64,000 bases of DNA from Flavobacterium ginsenosidimutans (GCF_003254625.1 NZ_QJRJ01000079.1:186001-250000), one strand, 5' to 3'. Counted from the first letter of the stretch, positions 53,589 to 63,407 are shown. A program made the numbers and translations. Notes: generated by a model not told the origin, from the sequence alone.

Positions 53589-54311
53589 ATGAAAAAAGCT
53601 GTAATCTTATTTTTATTAGTCTTAGCGGCAAAAGGGCACGCACAATTTGCTAAAAATATGTTTAGTAAAGATCCTATTATTAACCTTGAAAACTGGCAAA
53701 AGCAGCGTATTTACTTTGGCTATTATCTTGGCTTTAATAGTTTTGACTTTAAATTTGATTACAAAACTCCTGTACAGCAAGATATTCAGGTAAAAAAAAC
53801 TACGGGTTTTAATGTAGGTGTCGTAGCCGATTTAAGACTGCAGGAATATATTAACCTTCGTTTTGAACCAGGATTGTATTATACTAAACGTGATCTTTAT
53901 TTTCCTGGCGTAGGAAGTTCAGAAACCGACTATCTAAGAGAAGTAAACAGTACTTATATCCACTTCCCTTTATTATTGAAATTTTCTGCCTTACGTACAG
54001 GAAACATCCGCCCTTACTTGGTTGGCGGTATGTCTACTACTTTGAATTTATCGAGCAATGCAAAATCTCAAGACGATAACTGGCAGCAAAAATTCAGGGT
54101 AAAACAATGGACTGCAGCTTATGAAGTAGGTTTTGGAATTGATATCTTTACTGAATATTTTATTTTTTCTCCTTCTGTTAGAGGTATGTTTGGTATTACA
54201 GATGAATTAATTCGTGATAACGTAACGCCAGAACACCCTGTTAGTCCTTATACAGACAACATTGATTCAATGAAATCAAGAGCTATTTTAATAAATTTCA
54301 CTTTTCATTAA
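53589..54311 (+). CDS. porT: PorT/SprT-like outer membrane protein, type IX secretion
   Basis: A 240-residue beta-barrel (start at 53589; the longer frame overlaps menG). Signal peptide KKAVILFLLVLAAKGHAQ, then alternating strands such as YFGYYLGFNSFDFKFDY and the end MKSRAILINFTFH. The length, fold and the position directly after ubiE/menG match PorT of Porphyromonas gingivalis and SprT of Flavobacterium johnsoniae, required for T9SS secretion and gliding. Identification rests on gene order and general features. Confidence 0.82.
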   Translation: MKKAVILFLLVLAAKGHAQFAKNMFSKDPIINLENWQKQRIYFGYYLGFNSFDFKFDYKTPVQQDIQVKKTTGFNVGVVADLRLQEYINLRFEPGLYYTKRDLYFPGVGSSETDYLREVNSTYIHFPLLLKFSALRTGNIRPYLVGGMSTTLNLSSNAKSQDDNWQQKFRVKQWTAAYEVGFGIDIFTEYFIFSPSVRGMFGITDELIRDNVTPEHPVSPYTDNIDSMKSRAILINFTFH

Positions 54312-54320
54312 AACAAAATC

Positions 54321-55049
54321 TCAACTATTTCGTTTAAATTCACTAAGAATAATTGCTGTTGCGGTAGCTACATTTAAACTTTCGGTTTTTTGAAGCTCTC
54401 CAAATCTAGGAATTGTAAGACGGCTGGTTACAGTTTTTTCAATCTCTTCTGAAATACCATTGGCTTCATTACCCATAATAATGATACCATCGTTTGGTAA
54501 TTTGGATTGATAAATATTTTCCCCGTCCATAAAAGTTCCAAAAACTGGCAGTTTAGTTTGAGCAAGGAAAAGTTTTAAATCAACATAACTTACATTTACT
54601 CTGGTAATTGAACCCATTGTCGCTTGTACCACTTTCGGGTTGTAAATATCTACTGTTTCTTTAGAACAGATTACCTGCTTTATACCAAACCAATCGCATA
54701 GACGTAAAATAGTCCCTAGATTTCCTGGGTCTCTAATATCGTCTAAAGCTAAAATTAAACCCGAATCGATTATTTTCTTTTCGGCTGGAATTTTAAAAAC
54801 TGCCAAACAAGAATTTGGAGTCGACAAAGCACTTATTTTTTTCAGTTCTTGTTCATTAATAAGAGTTCGTTTTGAAGCGTGAACCACCTCGAAATCATTT
54901 AATGTAGTGTATAAATGTTCTAATTCAAAATTGGATTGCAGCAATTCTTGAATTACTTTTACTCCTTCAGCAAAAAATAATTGATTAGCAAAACGCTGCT
55001 TTTTTTGATGTAAACTTGAGATAAGCTTTATTTGGTTTTTACTAACCAT
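54321..55049 (-). CDS. SpoU/TrmH-type rRNA 2'-O-ribose methyltransferase
   Basis: A 242-residue enzyme (start at 55049, MVSKNQIKLISSLHQKKQRF; the longer frame is disfavoured). It has an N-terminal substrate-binding domain and SPOUT motifs LALDDIRDPGNLGTILR, IIMGNEANGISEEI and IPRFGELQKTESLNVATA. It methylates rRNA; the exact position is not known. Confidence 0.92.
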   Translation of the reverse strand: MVSKNQIKLISSLHQKKQRFANQLFFAEGVKVIQELLQSNFELEHLYTTLNDFEVVHASKRTLINEQELKKISALSTPNSCLAVFKIPAEKKIIDSGLILALDDIRDPGNLGTILRLCDWFGIKQVICSKETVDIYNPKVVQATMGSITRVNVSYVDLKLFLAQTKLPVFGTFMDGENIYQSKLPNDGIIIMGNEANGISEEIEKTVTSRLTIPRFGELQKTESLNVATATAIILSEFKRNS

Positions 55050-55086
55050 AAAATAATGTACTTTTGAATTAAATATTAAAAAACAC

Positions 55087-57642
55087 TTGAAAAATAATTC
55101 CACAAAAATAATAGCATTTCTTCTAATAGCAATATTAATTTGCGCTTGTAATGCCGTAAAAAGAGTTCCCGATGGAAAAAGTCTTCTTGTAAAAAATAAT
55201 ATTTTAGTTAACGGAAAATCAACAAATGATGAAACAGCTTCTAATCAAATGTACCAAAAACCAAATGGTAAATTATTAGGTTACAAGCTTCGTTTAAATT
55301 TATACAATTTAGCCAATTTAAATCCGGATTCTACTTATCAGGCAAAATTCAAAAATAATCCTGGAAAGTATGAACGAATGTCTAAAATATTTTCTGCAAA
55401 ACAAGTAGATCGCCTTGGACAGTCTTTTTACTATAAAGGAATTCACGAATTTTTGAAAAATACTGGTGAACCGCCCGTAATTATTGACACTTCAAAAACC
55501 AGAAAATCATTGTTACGCTTAAAATACTATTATTTTAATAATGGCTATTTTAATGTTCAAACCGATTATACTATTGATACGGTTGGAAAAAAGAGAGCTG
55601 CAATTAATTATAATATCACCACAGGGCCAGCTTATAAAATAGATACTATTAGAACTAAAATAATGACTCCTGCATTAGATTCATTATATAGAACTAACAG
55701 CGAACCTTCTTTATTAAAATCTGGAAATCAATACAAAACTACTGATTTTGAAGAGGAAAAAAACCGTATTACAACTTATTTTAGAAATCACGGTGCTTAT
55801 TATTTTCAGCCTACTTATGTAACTTTTGACATTGATACCATTGGCAAAAAGGCGAAAGCAGATGTTACTTTGATTATAAACAATAATACAATACAAGAAA
55901 GAGATTCTAGTCGCACAGAACCTTTTAAATTATATACGATCAGCGATGTAAATATTTACACCGATTATTCTGCAGCAAATTCTAAGAAAAAACCAACTGA
56001 TAGTGTTTCGTACAACAACTTTAATTTATACAGTTACAAAACACTAAAATACAAGCCACGCGCTATAACCGATGCTATTTTTATTACTAAGGGAGGCACT
56101 TATGCCGATTTTAGAACAACTCTTTCTTCAAGATATTTAAATAATTTAAGAATCTTCAACTATCCTTCTATACAATATGAAGTAGACAAAAGAGATTCTA
56201 CAGCGCAATCACTTATTGCGAATGTTTATTTAACGCCAAGAAAAAAATACAGTTTTGGAGCTACGCTTGACTTGACACATTCTAATATTCAGGATTTCGG
56301 AATTGGTGCCAGTGTTTCTGAAACCATTCGAAATGTATTTAACCGTGCTGAAACTCTCGAAATTTCAGCTCGTTTAAACGTGGGTTCTTCTAGAGATATG
56401 GCAAATCCAAATAATAATTTTTTCAATGTTTCTGAATATGGTTTAGATTTAAAACTGAATTTCCCAAGAATCTTGCTGCCTTTTGGAACAGAGAAAATTA
56501 TTCCAAAAAGTATGATTCCTTATACCTCAATAACTTCAGGTTTTTCTAAACAGCGAAATATTGGTTTGGATAAAGAAAACTTTACAGGAGGTATTTCATA
56601 TAACTGGACTCCAAAACGCCATAATACAGCGAAACTAGAACTATTAAATGCGCAATTTGTTCGTAACTTAAATCCAGACAATTACTTTAATGTCTATACA
56701 TCTTCTTATGATGATTTAAATGGAATTGCACAAAATTACAACCAAGTACCTACGAACGTTGATGAGCATGGAAACTTAATTGTACCAACAGGAACAACAG
56801 GATTTACTAATAATGTTTTAACAGGTCAAACGGCTTTAACGCCTACTGATACACAATATCAAGAAGTTGAAAGTATTGAAGAGAGAAGGGTTCGTCTGAC
56901 TGAAAATGATTTCATTTTAGCAACCAGCTATTCTTTTACCAAAACAACTAAAAAAGATTTGGCCGATAATAACTTCTACCAATTTAGAACAAAAATAGAA
57001 TCGGCAGGTACATTATTATCTGTAGTTTCGGAACTCGGAAATCTTCAAAAAAATTCTAAAGGAAATTACGAAATCTTCAACCTAGAATATTCAGAATATG
57101 TTAAAACTGAATTTGATTATATCAAACACTGGGATTTTGGGAAAGAAAAAGTTTTAGCGGTTAGAAGCTTCTTTGGAATTGCAATTCCGTTTGGAAATTC
57201 AAATTATATTCCGTTTTCACGAAGTTATTATGGAGGAGGTTCCAACGATAATCGTGCTTGGCAACCTTATGCTTTAGGACCTGGAAGCACAAATGCGGTA
57301 AACGACTTTAATGAGGCCAATATGAAAATTGCTGCGAGTGCAGAATTTCGTTTCAAAGTTTTTGGAGATGTAAAAGGAGCTTTCTTTGCAGATGCCGGAA
57401 ATATCTGGAATGTACTCGATAATGTCATCGATCCGAAAGCAAGATTTGACAACTTAAACGATTTAGGAGAAATTGCTTTGGGTACAGGATTTGGTTTAAG
57501 ATACGATTTAAGCTTTTTTGTTGTTCGTTTAGATTTAGGCTTTAAGACCTATAATCCAGCGCATGAGAAAGGTGATCGATGGTTTAAAGAATACAATTTT
57601 GGACACTCTGTTTTAAATTTTGGTATAAATTATCCATTCTAA
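55087..57642 (+). CDS. tamL: TamL, outer membrane BamA/TamA-family lipoprotein
   Basis: An 851-residue protein starting with TTG at 55087; no ATG or GTG exists between this codon and the in-frame stop at 55054, and the next Met would remove the lipoprotein signal. The lipobox is AILICACNAVKRVPDG (lipidated Cys at about residue 20). POTRA-like regions (about 30-370) precede a 16-strand Omp85 barrel with RSYYGGGSNDNRAWQP and the final strand FGHSVLNFGINYPF. Likely the Bacteroidota partner of TamB. Confidence 0.9.
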   Translation: MKNNSTKIIAFLLIAILICACNAVKRVPDGKSLLVKNNILVNGKSTNDETASNQMYQKPNGKLLGYKLRLNLYNLANLNPDSTYQAKFKNNPGKYERMSKIFSAKQVDRLGQSFYYKGIHEFLKNTGEPPVIIDTSKTRKSLLRLKYYYFNNGYFNVQTDYTIDTVGKKRAAINYNITTGPAYKIDTIRTKIMTPALDSLYRTNSEPSLLKSGNQYKTTDFEEEKNRITTYFRNHGAYYFQPTYVTFDIDTIGKKAKADVTLIINNNTIQERDSSRTEPFKLYTISDVNIYTDYSAANSKKKPTDSVSYNNFNLYSYKTLKYKPRAITDAIFITKGGTYADFRTTLSSRYLNNLRIFNYPSIQYEVDKRDSTAQSLIANVYLTPRKKYSFGATLDLTHSNIQDFGIGASVSETIRNVFNRAETLEISARLNVGSSRDMANPNNNFFNVSEYGLDLKLNFPRILLPFGTEKIIPKSMIPYTSITSGFSKQRNIGLDKENFTGGISYNWTPKRHNTAKLELLNAQFVRNLNPDNYFNVYTSSYDDLNGIAQNYNQVPTNVDEHGNLIVPTGTTGFTNNVLTGQTALTPTDTQYQEVESIEERRVRLTENDFILATSYSFTKTTKKDLADNNFYQFRTKIESAGTLLSVVSELGNLQKNSKGNYEIFNLEYSEYVKTEFDYIKHWDFGKEKVLAVRSFFGIAIPFGNSNYIPFSRSYYGGGSNDNRAWQPYALGPGSTNAVNDFNEANMKIAASAEFRFKVFGDVKGAFFADAGNIWNVLDNVIDPKARFDNLNDLGEIALGTGFGLRYDLSFFVVRLDLGFKTYNPAHEKGDRWFKEYNFGHSVLNFGINYPF

Positions 57643-57656
57643 TGCTAATTAATTCT

Positions 57657-57664
57657 TATTTTTG
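57657..57664 (+). promoter_or_regulatory. fbaA -7 promoter element
   Basis: TATTTTTG matches TAnnTTTG, 38 nt before the fbaA start. A -33 TTTG at the expected distance is not seen. Confidence 0.4.
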
Positions 57665-57702
57665 CAACCTAAAAACTAAAAACAACTATAAAAAAAATTA
57701 CA

Positions 57703-58770
57703 ATGGCACACAATATCAAACCCGGAGTAGCTACAGGAGATCAAGTTCAAGAGATTTTTAACTATGCGAAAGAAAAAGGATTTGCATTACCTGCAGTAAA
57801 CGTTACAGGATCTAGCACAATCAATGGAGTTCTAGAAACTGCAGCTAAATTAAATGCACCGGTTATCATTCAATTTTCTAACGGAGGAGCACAATTCAAC
57901 GCTGGAAAAGGATTATCAAATGCAGGTGAAAAAGCAGCAATCGCAGGAGGAATCGCGGGAGCAAAACACATTCATACATTAGCAGAAGCTTACGGAGCAA
58001 CCGTAATTTTACATACAGACCACTGTGCAAAAAAACTTTTGCCTTGGATTGATGGTTTATTAGATGCATCTGAGAAACACTTCGCAGAAACAGGAAAACC
58101 ATTATTCAGTTCTCACATGATCGATTTGTCTGAGGAGCCAATCGAAGAAAACATCGAGATCTGTAAAGAATATTTAGCTAGAATGAGCAAAATGGGTATG
58201 ACATTAGAAATCGAACTTGGTATTACAGGTGGTGAAGAAGATGGTGTTGACAACTCTGATGTTGATAGCTCAAAATTATACACTCAACCAGAAGAAGTAG
58301 CTTACGCTTACGAAGAATTATCTAAAGTGAGCCCTAAATTTACAATTGCAGCTGCTTTTGGAAACGTTCACGGTGTTTACAAACCAGGAAACGTAAAATT
58401 AACTCCAAAAATCTTAAAAAATTCTCAGGATTTCGTACAAAACAAATTCAACACAGGACACAATCCAGTTGATTTCGTTTTCCACGGAGGTTCAGGTTCT
58501 ACACTTGAAGAAATTAGAGAAGGAATTAGCTACGGAGTTATCAAAATGAATATCGATACAGATTTACAATTTGCATACACTGAAGGAATCCGTGATTATA
58601 TGGTTAAAAACCTTGACTATTTAAAATCACAAATTGGTAATCCAGAAGGTGCTGATGCTCCAAACAAAAAATATTACGATCCAAGAAGATGGGTTCGTGA
58701 AAGCGAAGTAACATTCAATGCAAGACTTGAACAAGCTTTTGCAGATTTAAATAACGTAAACACACTTTAA
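57703..58770 (+). CDS. fbaA: Fructose-bisphosphate aldolase, class II
   Basis: A 355-residue zinc-dependent aldolase. ALPAVNVTGSSTINGVLE, zinc-binding HTDHCAKKLLPW, FHGGSGSTLEEI and NIDTDLQFAYTEG mark class IIA. It cleaves fructose 1,6-bisphosphate in glycolysis or makes it in gluconeogenesis. Confidence 0.97.
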   Translation: MAHNIKPGVATGDQVQEIFNYAKEKGFALPAVNVTGSSTINGVLETAAKLNAPVIIQFSNGGAQFNAGKGLSNAGEKAAIAGGIAGAKHIHTLAEAYGATVILHTDHCAKKLLPWIDGLLDASEKHFAETGKPLFSSHMIDLSEEPIEENIEICKEYLARMSKMGMTLEIELGITGGEEDGVDNSDVDSSKLYTQPEEVAYAYEELSKVSPKFTIAAAFGNVHGVYKPGNVKLTPKILKNSQDFVQNKFNTGHNPVDFVFHGGSGSTLEEIREGISYGVIKMNIDTDLQFAYTEGIRDYMVKNLDYLKSQIGNPEGADAPNKKYYDPRRWVRESEVTFNARLEQAFADLNNVNTL

Positions 58771-58881
58771 ATTTTAGATTTTTGAATTTAGATTTCAGAT
58801 TTCTAATGAAGCCTGAAATTTAAATTTTGAATTCAGATTGAAAAATCTAAAATTTAAAATCTACATTCTAAAATTAAAAAA
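58771..58881. repeat. AATTTAGATTT/AAATCTAAAATT spacer
   Basis: Runs of TTTAGATTTTTGAATTTAG and AATCTAAAATTTAAAATCTA, period 7-10, completely fill the gap between fbaA and accD. Inverted in its two halves. Confidence 0.55.
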
Positions 58882-59736
58882 ATGGCTTGGTTTAAAAGAC
58901 AAGAAAAAGGGATTACGACCGCGACAGAAGATAAGATGGACGTTCCGAAAGGATTGTGGTACAAATCTCCTACTGGAAAAATTATTGATGCTGACGAATT
59001 AGCGAGAAATTTATTCGTAAGCCCTGAAGATGATTTTCACGTTCGAATTGGAAGCGCAACCTATTTTGAAATTTTATTCGACAACAACGAATTTGTTGAG
59101 TTAGATAAAAACATGACATCTAAAGATCCTTTGCATTTTGTGGATACAAAAAAATATGCAGAAAGATTAAAAGATGTAATGGAAAAAACTCATCTTAAAG
59201 ACGCTGTACGTACGGGAGTAGGAAAATCTAAAGGAAGAGAACTTGTAATTTGCTGTATGGATTTTGCATTCATCGGTGGATCTATGGGAGCTGTAGTAGG
59301 TGAAAAAATTGCGAGAGGTATTGATCACGCTATTAAAAACAAACTTCCATTTGTAATGATTTCTAAATCTGGTGGAGCTCGTATGATGGAAGCTGCTTAT
59401 TCTTTAATGCAATTAGCAAAAACTTCTGTAAAATTAGCTCAATTAGCTGAAGCTAAATTACCTTACATCTCTCTTTGTACAGATCCAACAACTGGAGGAA
59501 CAACAGCATCATACGCTATGTTAGGAGACATCAACATCTCTGAGCCAGGCGCTTTGATTGGTTTTGCTGGTCCGCGTGTTGTACGTGACACTACAGGAAA
59601 AGATTTACCAGAAGGTTTCCAAACTGCTGAGTTCTTATTAGAACACGGTTTCTTAGACTTTATCACGCCTAGAAAAGAATTGAAAGATAAGATCAACTTA
59701 TACATCGATTTGATTCAAAATAATGATATTAGATAG
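58882..59736 (+). CDS. accD: Acetyl-CoA carboxyltransferase beta subunit without zinc ribbon
   Basis: A 284-residue carboxyltransferase subunit for the first step of fatty acid synthesis. The crotonase-like core is intact: [46 protein letters not shown] and GFAGPRV. The N-terminal zone that normally carries a four-cysteine zinc ribbon reads [20 protein letters not shown] then [11 protein letters not shown], with all four cysteines absent (Ser, Gly, Ser and Asp-type residues in their place). It must partner with an accA elsewhere. Confidence 0.95.
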   Translation: MAWFKRQEKGITTATEDKMDVPKGLWYKSPTGKIIDADELARNLFVSPEDDFHVRIGSATYFEILFDNNEFVELDKNMTSKDPLHFVDTKKYAERLKDVMEKTHLKDAVRTGVGKSKGRELVICCMDFAFIGGSMGAVVGEKIARGIDHAIKNKLPFVMISKSGGARMMEAAYSLMQLAKTSVKLAQLAEAKLPYISLCTDPTTGGTTASYAMLGDINISEPGALIGFAGPRVVRDTTGKDLPEGFQTAEFLLEHGFLDFITPRKELKDKINLYIDLIQNNDIR

Positions 59737-59755
59737 TTTTAAAACTACTTAAAAT

Positions 59756-59792
59756 AGAAATCCCAAGAAATTGCTTCTTGGGATTTTTTATT
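59756..59792 (+). terminator. accD terminator
   Basis: AAATCCCAAGAA / TTCTTGGGATTT 12-bp stem with loop ATTGC and T-tract. Confidence 0.9.
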
Positions 59793-59843
59793 TTAAACCA
59801 TATAAGTTTTATAAGTACAATTAACAACTTGTCTGAAAAATTG

Positions 59844-59851
59844 TATTTTTG
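59844..59851 (+). promoter_or_regulatory. -7 promoter element of the HTH gene
   Basis: TATTTTTG, about 100 nt before the start of the HTH gene; the -33 element is unclear. Confidence 0.35.
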
Positions 59852-59945
59852 TTTTTGCATAAATGACAATGGCGTATCATACTAATGCAAACCTGTTTTT
59901 TACAGAAATCTATTTTTTCTAAAGTAATATAAATATCTTTGAATT

Positions 59946-60338
59946 ATGAGCACAGCAACAAAACAAAACCATATAGGACGAAAAATCAGTCGTATTCGTG
60001 AACTTAAAGATATGAAGCAGGAAGCTCTTGCGCAGGCTTTGGGTACAAATCAACAGTCGATTTCTGCTATGGAGAACAGTGAAACCATAGACGATGCAAA
60101 ACTTGCAGAAGTAGCAAAAGCGCTTGGAGTAACTGTTGAAGCAATTAAAAACTTTACCGAAGAAAATATGATAAATTATTTTAATAGTTTTTATGACAAT
60201 AGTTTTGCACATGGAACAATGAGTCCATATTATTGTACATTCAACCCAATAGACAAAGTAGTAGAACTTTTAGAACGTATGCTTCAGGCAGAAAAAGAAA
60301 AAGTTGAGTATTTAGAAAAACTATTAAAAGAAAAATAA
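59946..60338 (+). CDS. XRE-family helix-turn-helix protein
   Basis: A 130-residue protein with a single N-terminal Cro/C1-type HTH (about residues 9-65, IGRKISRIRELKDMKQEALA followed by TNQQSISAMENSE). The C-terminal 60 residues are unclassified, ending in a coiled-coil-like LLERMLQAEKEKVEYLEKLL. It stands between two nearly identical terminators, so it is a single gene. Target unknown. Confidence 0.88.
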   Translation: MSTATKQNHIGRKISRIRELKDMKQEALAQALGTNQQSISAMENSETIDDAKLAEVAKALGVTVEAIKNFTEENMINYFNSFYDNSFAHGTMSPYYCTFNPIDKVVELLERMLQAEKEKVEYLEKLLKEK

Positions 60339-60364
60339 TCTTTCTAAAAACATACAAATTCAAT

Positions 60365-60402
60365 ACAAAATCTCAAGAAATTGCTTCTTGAGATTTTTTT
60401 AT
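60365..60402 (+). terminator. HTH gene terminator, twin of the accD one
   Basis: AAATCTCAAGAA / TTCTTGAGATTT stem, same loop ATTGC as at 59756-59792, with one compensated base pair (T-A for C-G). Confidence 0.9.
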
Positions 60403-60427
60403 ATCTTTATTTTAAATCTTATTCTTT

Positions 60428-61042
60428 ATGGCTAGAATTTTTGTTGGTTTTATGATTTGTTTTCTCTTTTTGAATTGTAGCAAAAAAGAAAATCAAGCAA
60501 TTAAACAAAATTTTGCTTATATTATCTCCAATGAAAACAAGGAGTATTTAAAGGAATTAAAAATAAAAAAAATCCCACCTCCACCTCCAGGGTTTTATGG
60601 ACATAACCAAATCTTAATAGACAAAGACAATAATTTCTATTTCTATCACATAGAAACTATAGGTTGGCGCTGCGTTCAATCGCCGTCAGATACAATTCCG
60701 GATTTCATTAATATTGAACCTAACGATATTGTTCAAATACCAAGCTACAGCTTAATTGATTTTATCAAACAAAACGTTGCTAGCAGAGATGAACGACACA
60801 CAATGCTTGTATTTGCATCTCAAAACGACACAATCAAGAATAAAGATTTCAAAAAGACTTTAGATTTCTTAAACAGCCCATCGGCAAGCAAAATAAAGTA
60901 TTTCACCATAAGAAGATCAACACAAGAAGAAGACACAGTTTTAAATTATAAGAAAATCAACAAGCACTATAATTCAGATTATATTAAGTGGGATAATACA
61001 AAAATTAAATTTCTAGAATTTGACATCCCTAAAAAACAATAA
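60428..61042 (+). CDS. Hypothetical lipoprotein
   Basis: A 204-residue protein with a lipoprotein signal (FVGFMICFLFLNC, lipidated Cys near residue 17) and a polyproline stretch PPPPPGFYGH. No domain is recognised. The stop is 7 bp before the stop of the convergent cupin gene, without a terminator between them. Confidence 0.7.
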   Translation: MARIFVGFMICFLFLNCSKKENQAIKQNFAYIISNENKEYLKELKIKKIPPPPPGFYGHNQILIDKDNNFYFYHIETIGWRCVQSPSDTIPDFINIEPNDIVQIPSYSLIDFIKQNVASRDERHTMLVFASQNDTIKNKDFKKTLDFLNSPSASKIKYFTIRRSTQEEDTVLNYKKINKHYNSDYIKWDNTKIKFLEFDIPKKQ

Positions 61043-61049
61043 AAGTATA

Positions 61050-61937
61050 TTACCCTGCTTTTTTCAAATCCTTTTTCAGTTCTTTTTCTGCAATTACAAA
61101 AGCTCGCTTTTCACGCCAAACAGCATAACGTTCTCTAAAAATCACTTTTATACCGCTGTCTACGGCTCCATGCATAAATAAACTCCAAACACTGGCAATT
61201 TTTCTAGACCACGATTTGTCCCATGCCCGAAGTGTGAGCGAAAAAGAACCATCAATGTAACGCATCCAATGCCACATTCCTGTTGGCATAAATAACGTAT
61301 CTCCGTGTTCCAGAAAAACTTCATACCCTTCTACTCCTTTTAGAGCAGGGAATTTTTCAAAATCGGGATTAGCAACATCATAATCTTCTAAGGCATAAGT
61401 GGTATTAGGAATACAATAGAGTCTTTTCTTCCATTTATTATCAAACAATATGATATGTTTTCTTCCTCCAAAATGAGTGTGAAAAAGATGCGGTAAATCG
61501 ATATCATAATGCAAAAAAGTAATCGCCTTAGAACCTCCAAAAAACATGGCAGGCATACTTTCTATAAAACCTCCCATTAGTTCTTTTGGAACTTTTACAT
61601 CATTAATAAGTTCTGGTCTATGTTTAAAAAGATTGAAGAAAAAAATACGCAATTGCGTGGGTTCTCTTTTTATGAGATCTAAATATTCGCCAAACTTCAT
61701 GCTGGCGATTGAAGCATTAATTACTTTTGAAGGATCTGCTTTAGAATTATCAACCAATTTTACCTCAATATCTCCGGCAATTTCCTTAAAATATTCTGTC
61801 GACCATTTCTCTTTTGCGGGCCAATCATTTGTGAGTCCTTTTATAATTAAGGGCTTCTTTTTGTCTAAATAATTTCTTTTGAAATCTTCTCTAGAAATAG
61901 ACTCAACTGTATCGACAGATCTAAGATTAAAGCTCAT
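61050..61937 (-). CDS. Cupin-like JmjC-domain protein
   Basis: A 295-residue protein of the cupin_8/JmjC class. It opens with VESISREDFKRNYLDKKKPL, as in Fe(II)/2-oxoglutarate hydroxylases. The metal ligands can be read as H143, D145 (HYD) and H223 (PTGMWHW), and K160 may bind 2-oxoglutarate. Probably an oxygenase or hydroxylase of a protein side chain; target unknown. Confidence 0.87.
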   Translation of the reverse strand: MSFNLRSVDTVESISREDFKRNYLDKKKPLIIKGLTNDWPAKEKWSTEYFKEIAGDIEVKLVDNSKADPSKVINASIASMKFGEYLDLIKREPTQLRIFFFNLFKHRPELINDVKVPKELMGGFIESMPAMFFGGSKAITFLHYDIDLPHLFHTHFGGRKHIILFDNKWKKRLYCIPNTTYALEDYDVANPDFEKFPALKGVEGYEVFLEHGDTLFMPTGMWHWMRYIDGSFSLTLRAWDKSWSRKIASVWSLFMHGAVDSGIKVIFRERYAVWREKRAFVIAEKELKKDLKKAG

Positions 61938-62026
61938 TGGATTAATGGTTTAGGTTCTTGGTCTATCAAAAATATCTAATTATTTTGAGCCATCAAAATT
62001 TACAGTAAAATAACACAAAAACAATA

Positions 62027-63274
62027 TTACATTCCTGTGCGAATTGCTTCAACCGGATCTAAATTTGCTGCCGAAACCGCTGGCAGAATTCCAGAAATCA
62101 AGCCAATAAGAGCCGCTAAACCAGTTCCTAAAAGAATATTCCCTAAACTTAAAACAAATTCAAAATCGAGGGCTTTTGTTAAGATTACAGCGATTCCCCA
62201 AACCATTAGCAGGCCAATGATTCCGCCAATAACAGAAAGAATAATAGCTTCAAACAAAAATTGGAATAAAATAAATTTATTTTTTGCTCCCAATGATTTT
62301 TGAATTCCGATAAGATTGGTTCTTTCTTTAACTGAAACAAACATAATATTCGCAATTCCGAAACCTCCAACCAGAAGAGAAAATCCGCTGATGATCCAGC
62401 CTACAACATTCATTTGACCTAGAATTCCATCAATAAAATCAGTAAATCCAGAAAGTACATTTATGAAGAAATTATCCATATCGCCTGCTTTCATTCCGCG
62501 AATTGCTCGTAGTTTTTGCGCCACTTCTGCTTTATACGCATCCATATCAACGCCTTTTTGAGGTTTTAAAACAATTACTGGCGTCATGGCGTCGCTGTCT
62601 CCGTACATTCTTCTTAAAAAGTTAGCAGGAAGATAAACTGAGGTATCATTGCTATCTCCAAAAAAACCAGCTCCTTGTTTGGCAATTACACCAATAACCG
62701 TGAATCGTTGTCCGTATAAACGAATATTTTTTCCAATAGGATCGCTTGACCCAAAAAGTCCTTCAGCGATATCGTAACCAAGCACAATAACAGCAGTTCC
62801 CGAATTAGATTCAGATTCATTGTAAAATCTTCCTTTATCAAAACTCAATCCGTCTATATCGACCATTTCGCTTGACGACGGAATAATATTTACATCACTT
62901 ACAGTTTTAGAATCGTATTTTAAACTTTCTCTGTTTACAAAAAGCTGATATGCTACTTGATCAGTATTATTCATTGAGTTTTTCAGACCAACATATTCAT
63001 CATATTTTACATTTGGAAACTGTTCTCTCTTCCATTGCGGAATTTCAGACGGCCCAAAGCAATATTTCATTAAATAAATCGTATTTTTATCTAAACTGCT
63101 CAAATCTTTAGAAATTTTTCTATCTAAGGAGTCAACGGCAGCCAAAACAGCAATAATTGAAAAAATACCGATTGTAACACCTAAAAGTGACAATAAAGTA
63201 CGCAATTTATTATTTCGCAAAGCATTGATGGCGAAGCTTAGACTTTCTTTTAATAATCTTAGATAAACGATCAT
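62027..63274 (-). CDS. ABC transporter permease, MacB/FtsX type
   Basis: A 415-residue permease with an N-terminal helix (about 21-45, LRTLLSLLGVTIGIFSIIAV), a long periplasmic domain (about 45-285, with LGYDIAEGLFGSSDPIGKNI) and three C-terminal helices. The C-terminal LDPVEAIRTGM is the family's usual ending. Its ATPase and periplasmic partner are not in this window. May act in macrolide or lipoprotein-type export. Confidence 0.92.
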   Translation of the reverse strand: MIVYLRLLKESLSFAINALRNNKLRTLLSLLGVTIGIFSIIAVLAAVDSLDRKISKDLSSLDKNTIYLMKYCFGPSEIPQWKREQFPNVKYDEYVGLKNSMNNTDQVAYQLFVNRESLKYDSKTVSDVNIIPSSSEMVDIDGLSFDKGRFYNESESNSGTAVIVLGYDIAEGLFGSSDPIGKNIRLYGQRFTVIGVIAKQGAGFFGDSNDTSVYLPANFLRRMYGDSDAMTPVIVLKPQKGVDMDAYKAEVAQKLRAIRGMKAGDMDNFFINVLSGFTDFIDGILGQMNVVGWIISGFSLLVGGFGIANIMFVSVKERTNLIGIQKSLGAKNKFILFQFLFEAIILSVIGGIIGLLMVWGIAVILTKALDFEFVLSLGNILLGTGLAALIGLISGILPAVSAANLDPVEAIRTGM

Positions 63275-63407
63275 ATTTTTGTATTTTTCAATAAAGTAAA
63301 ATTCAATAATTTAAATTCAATAACCTAATAAAAGTTAACTTACTCATCAGTAGATTTTTTTAGCATTTTGTTACACTAATTTTTTTTAATATAATGTATA
63401 AAAAAAC

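Noticed and set aside
59919..60212. Minus-strand 97-aa ORF opposite the HTH gene
   Set aside because: It lies wholly opposite the HTH reading frame, has an improbable composition and no supporting context.
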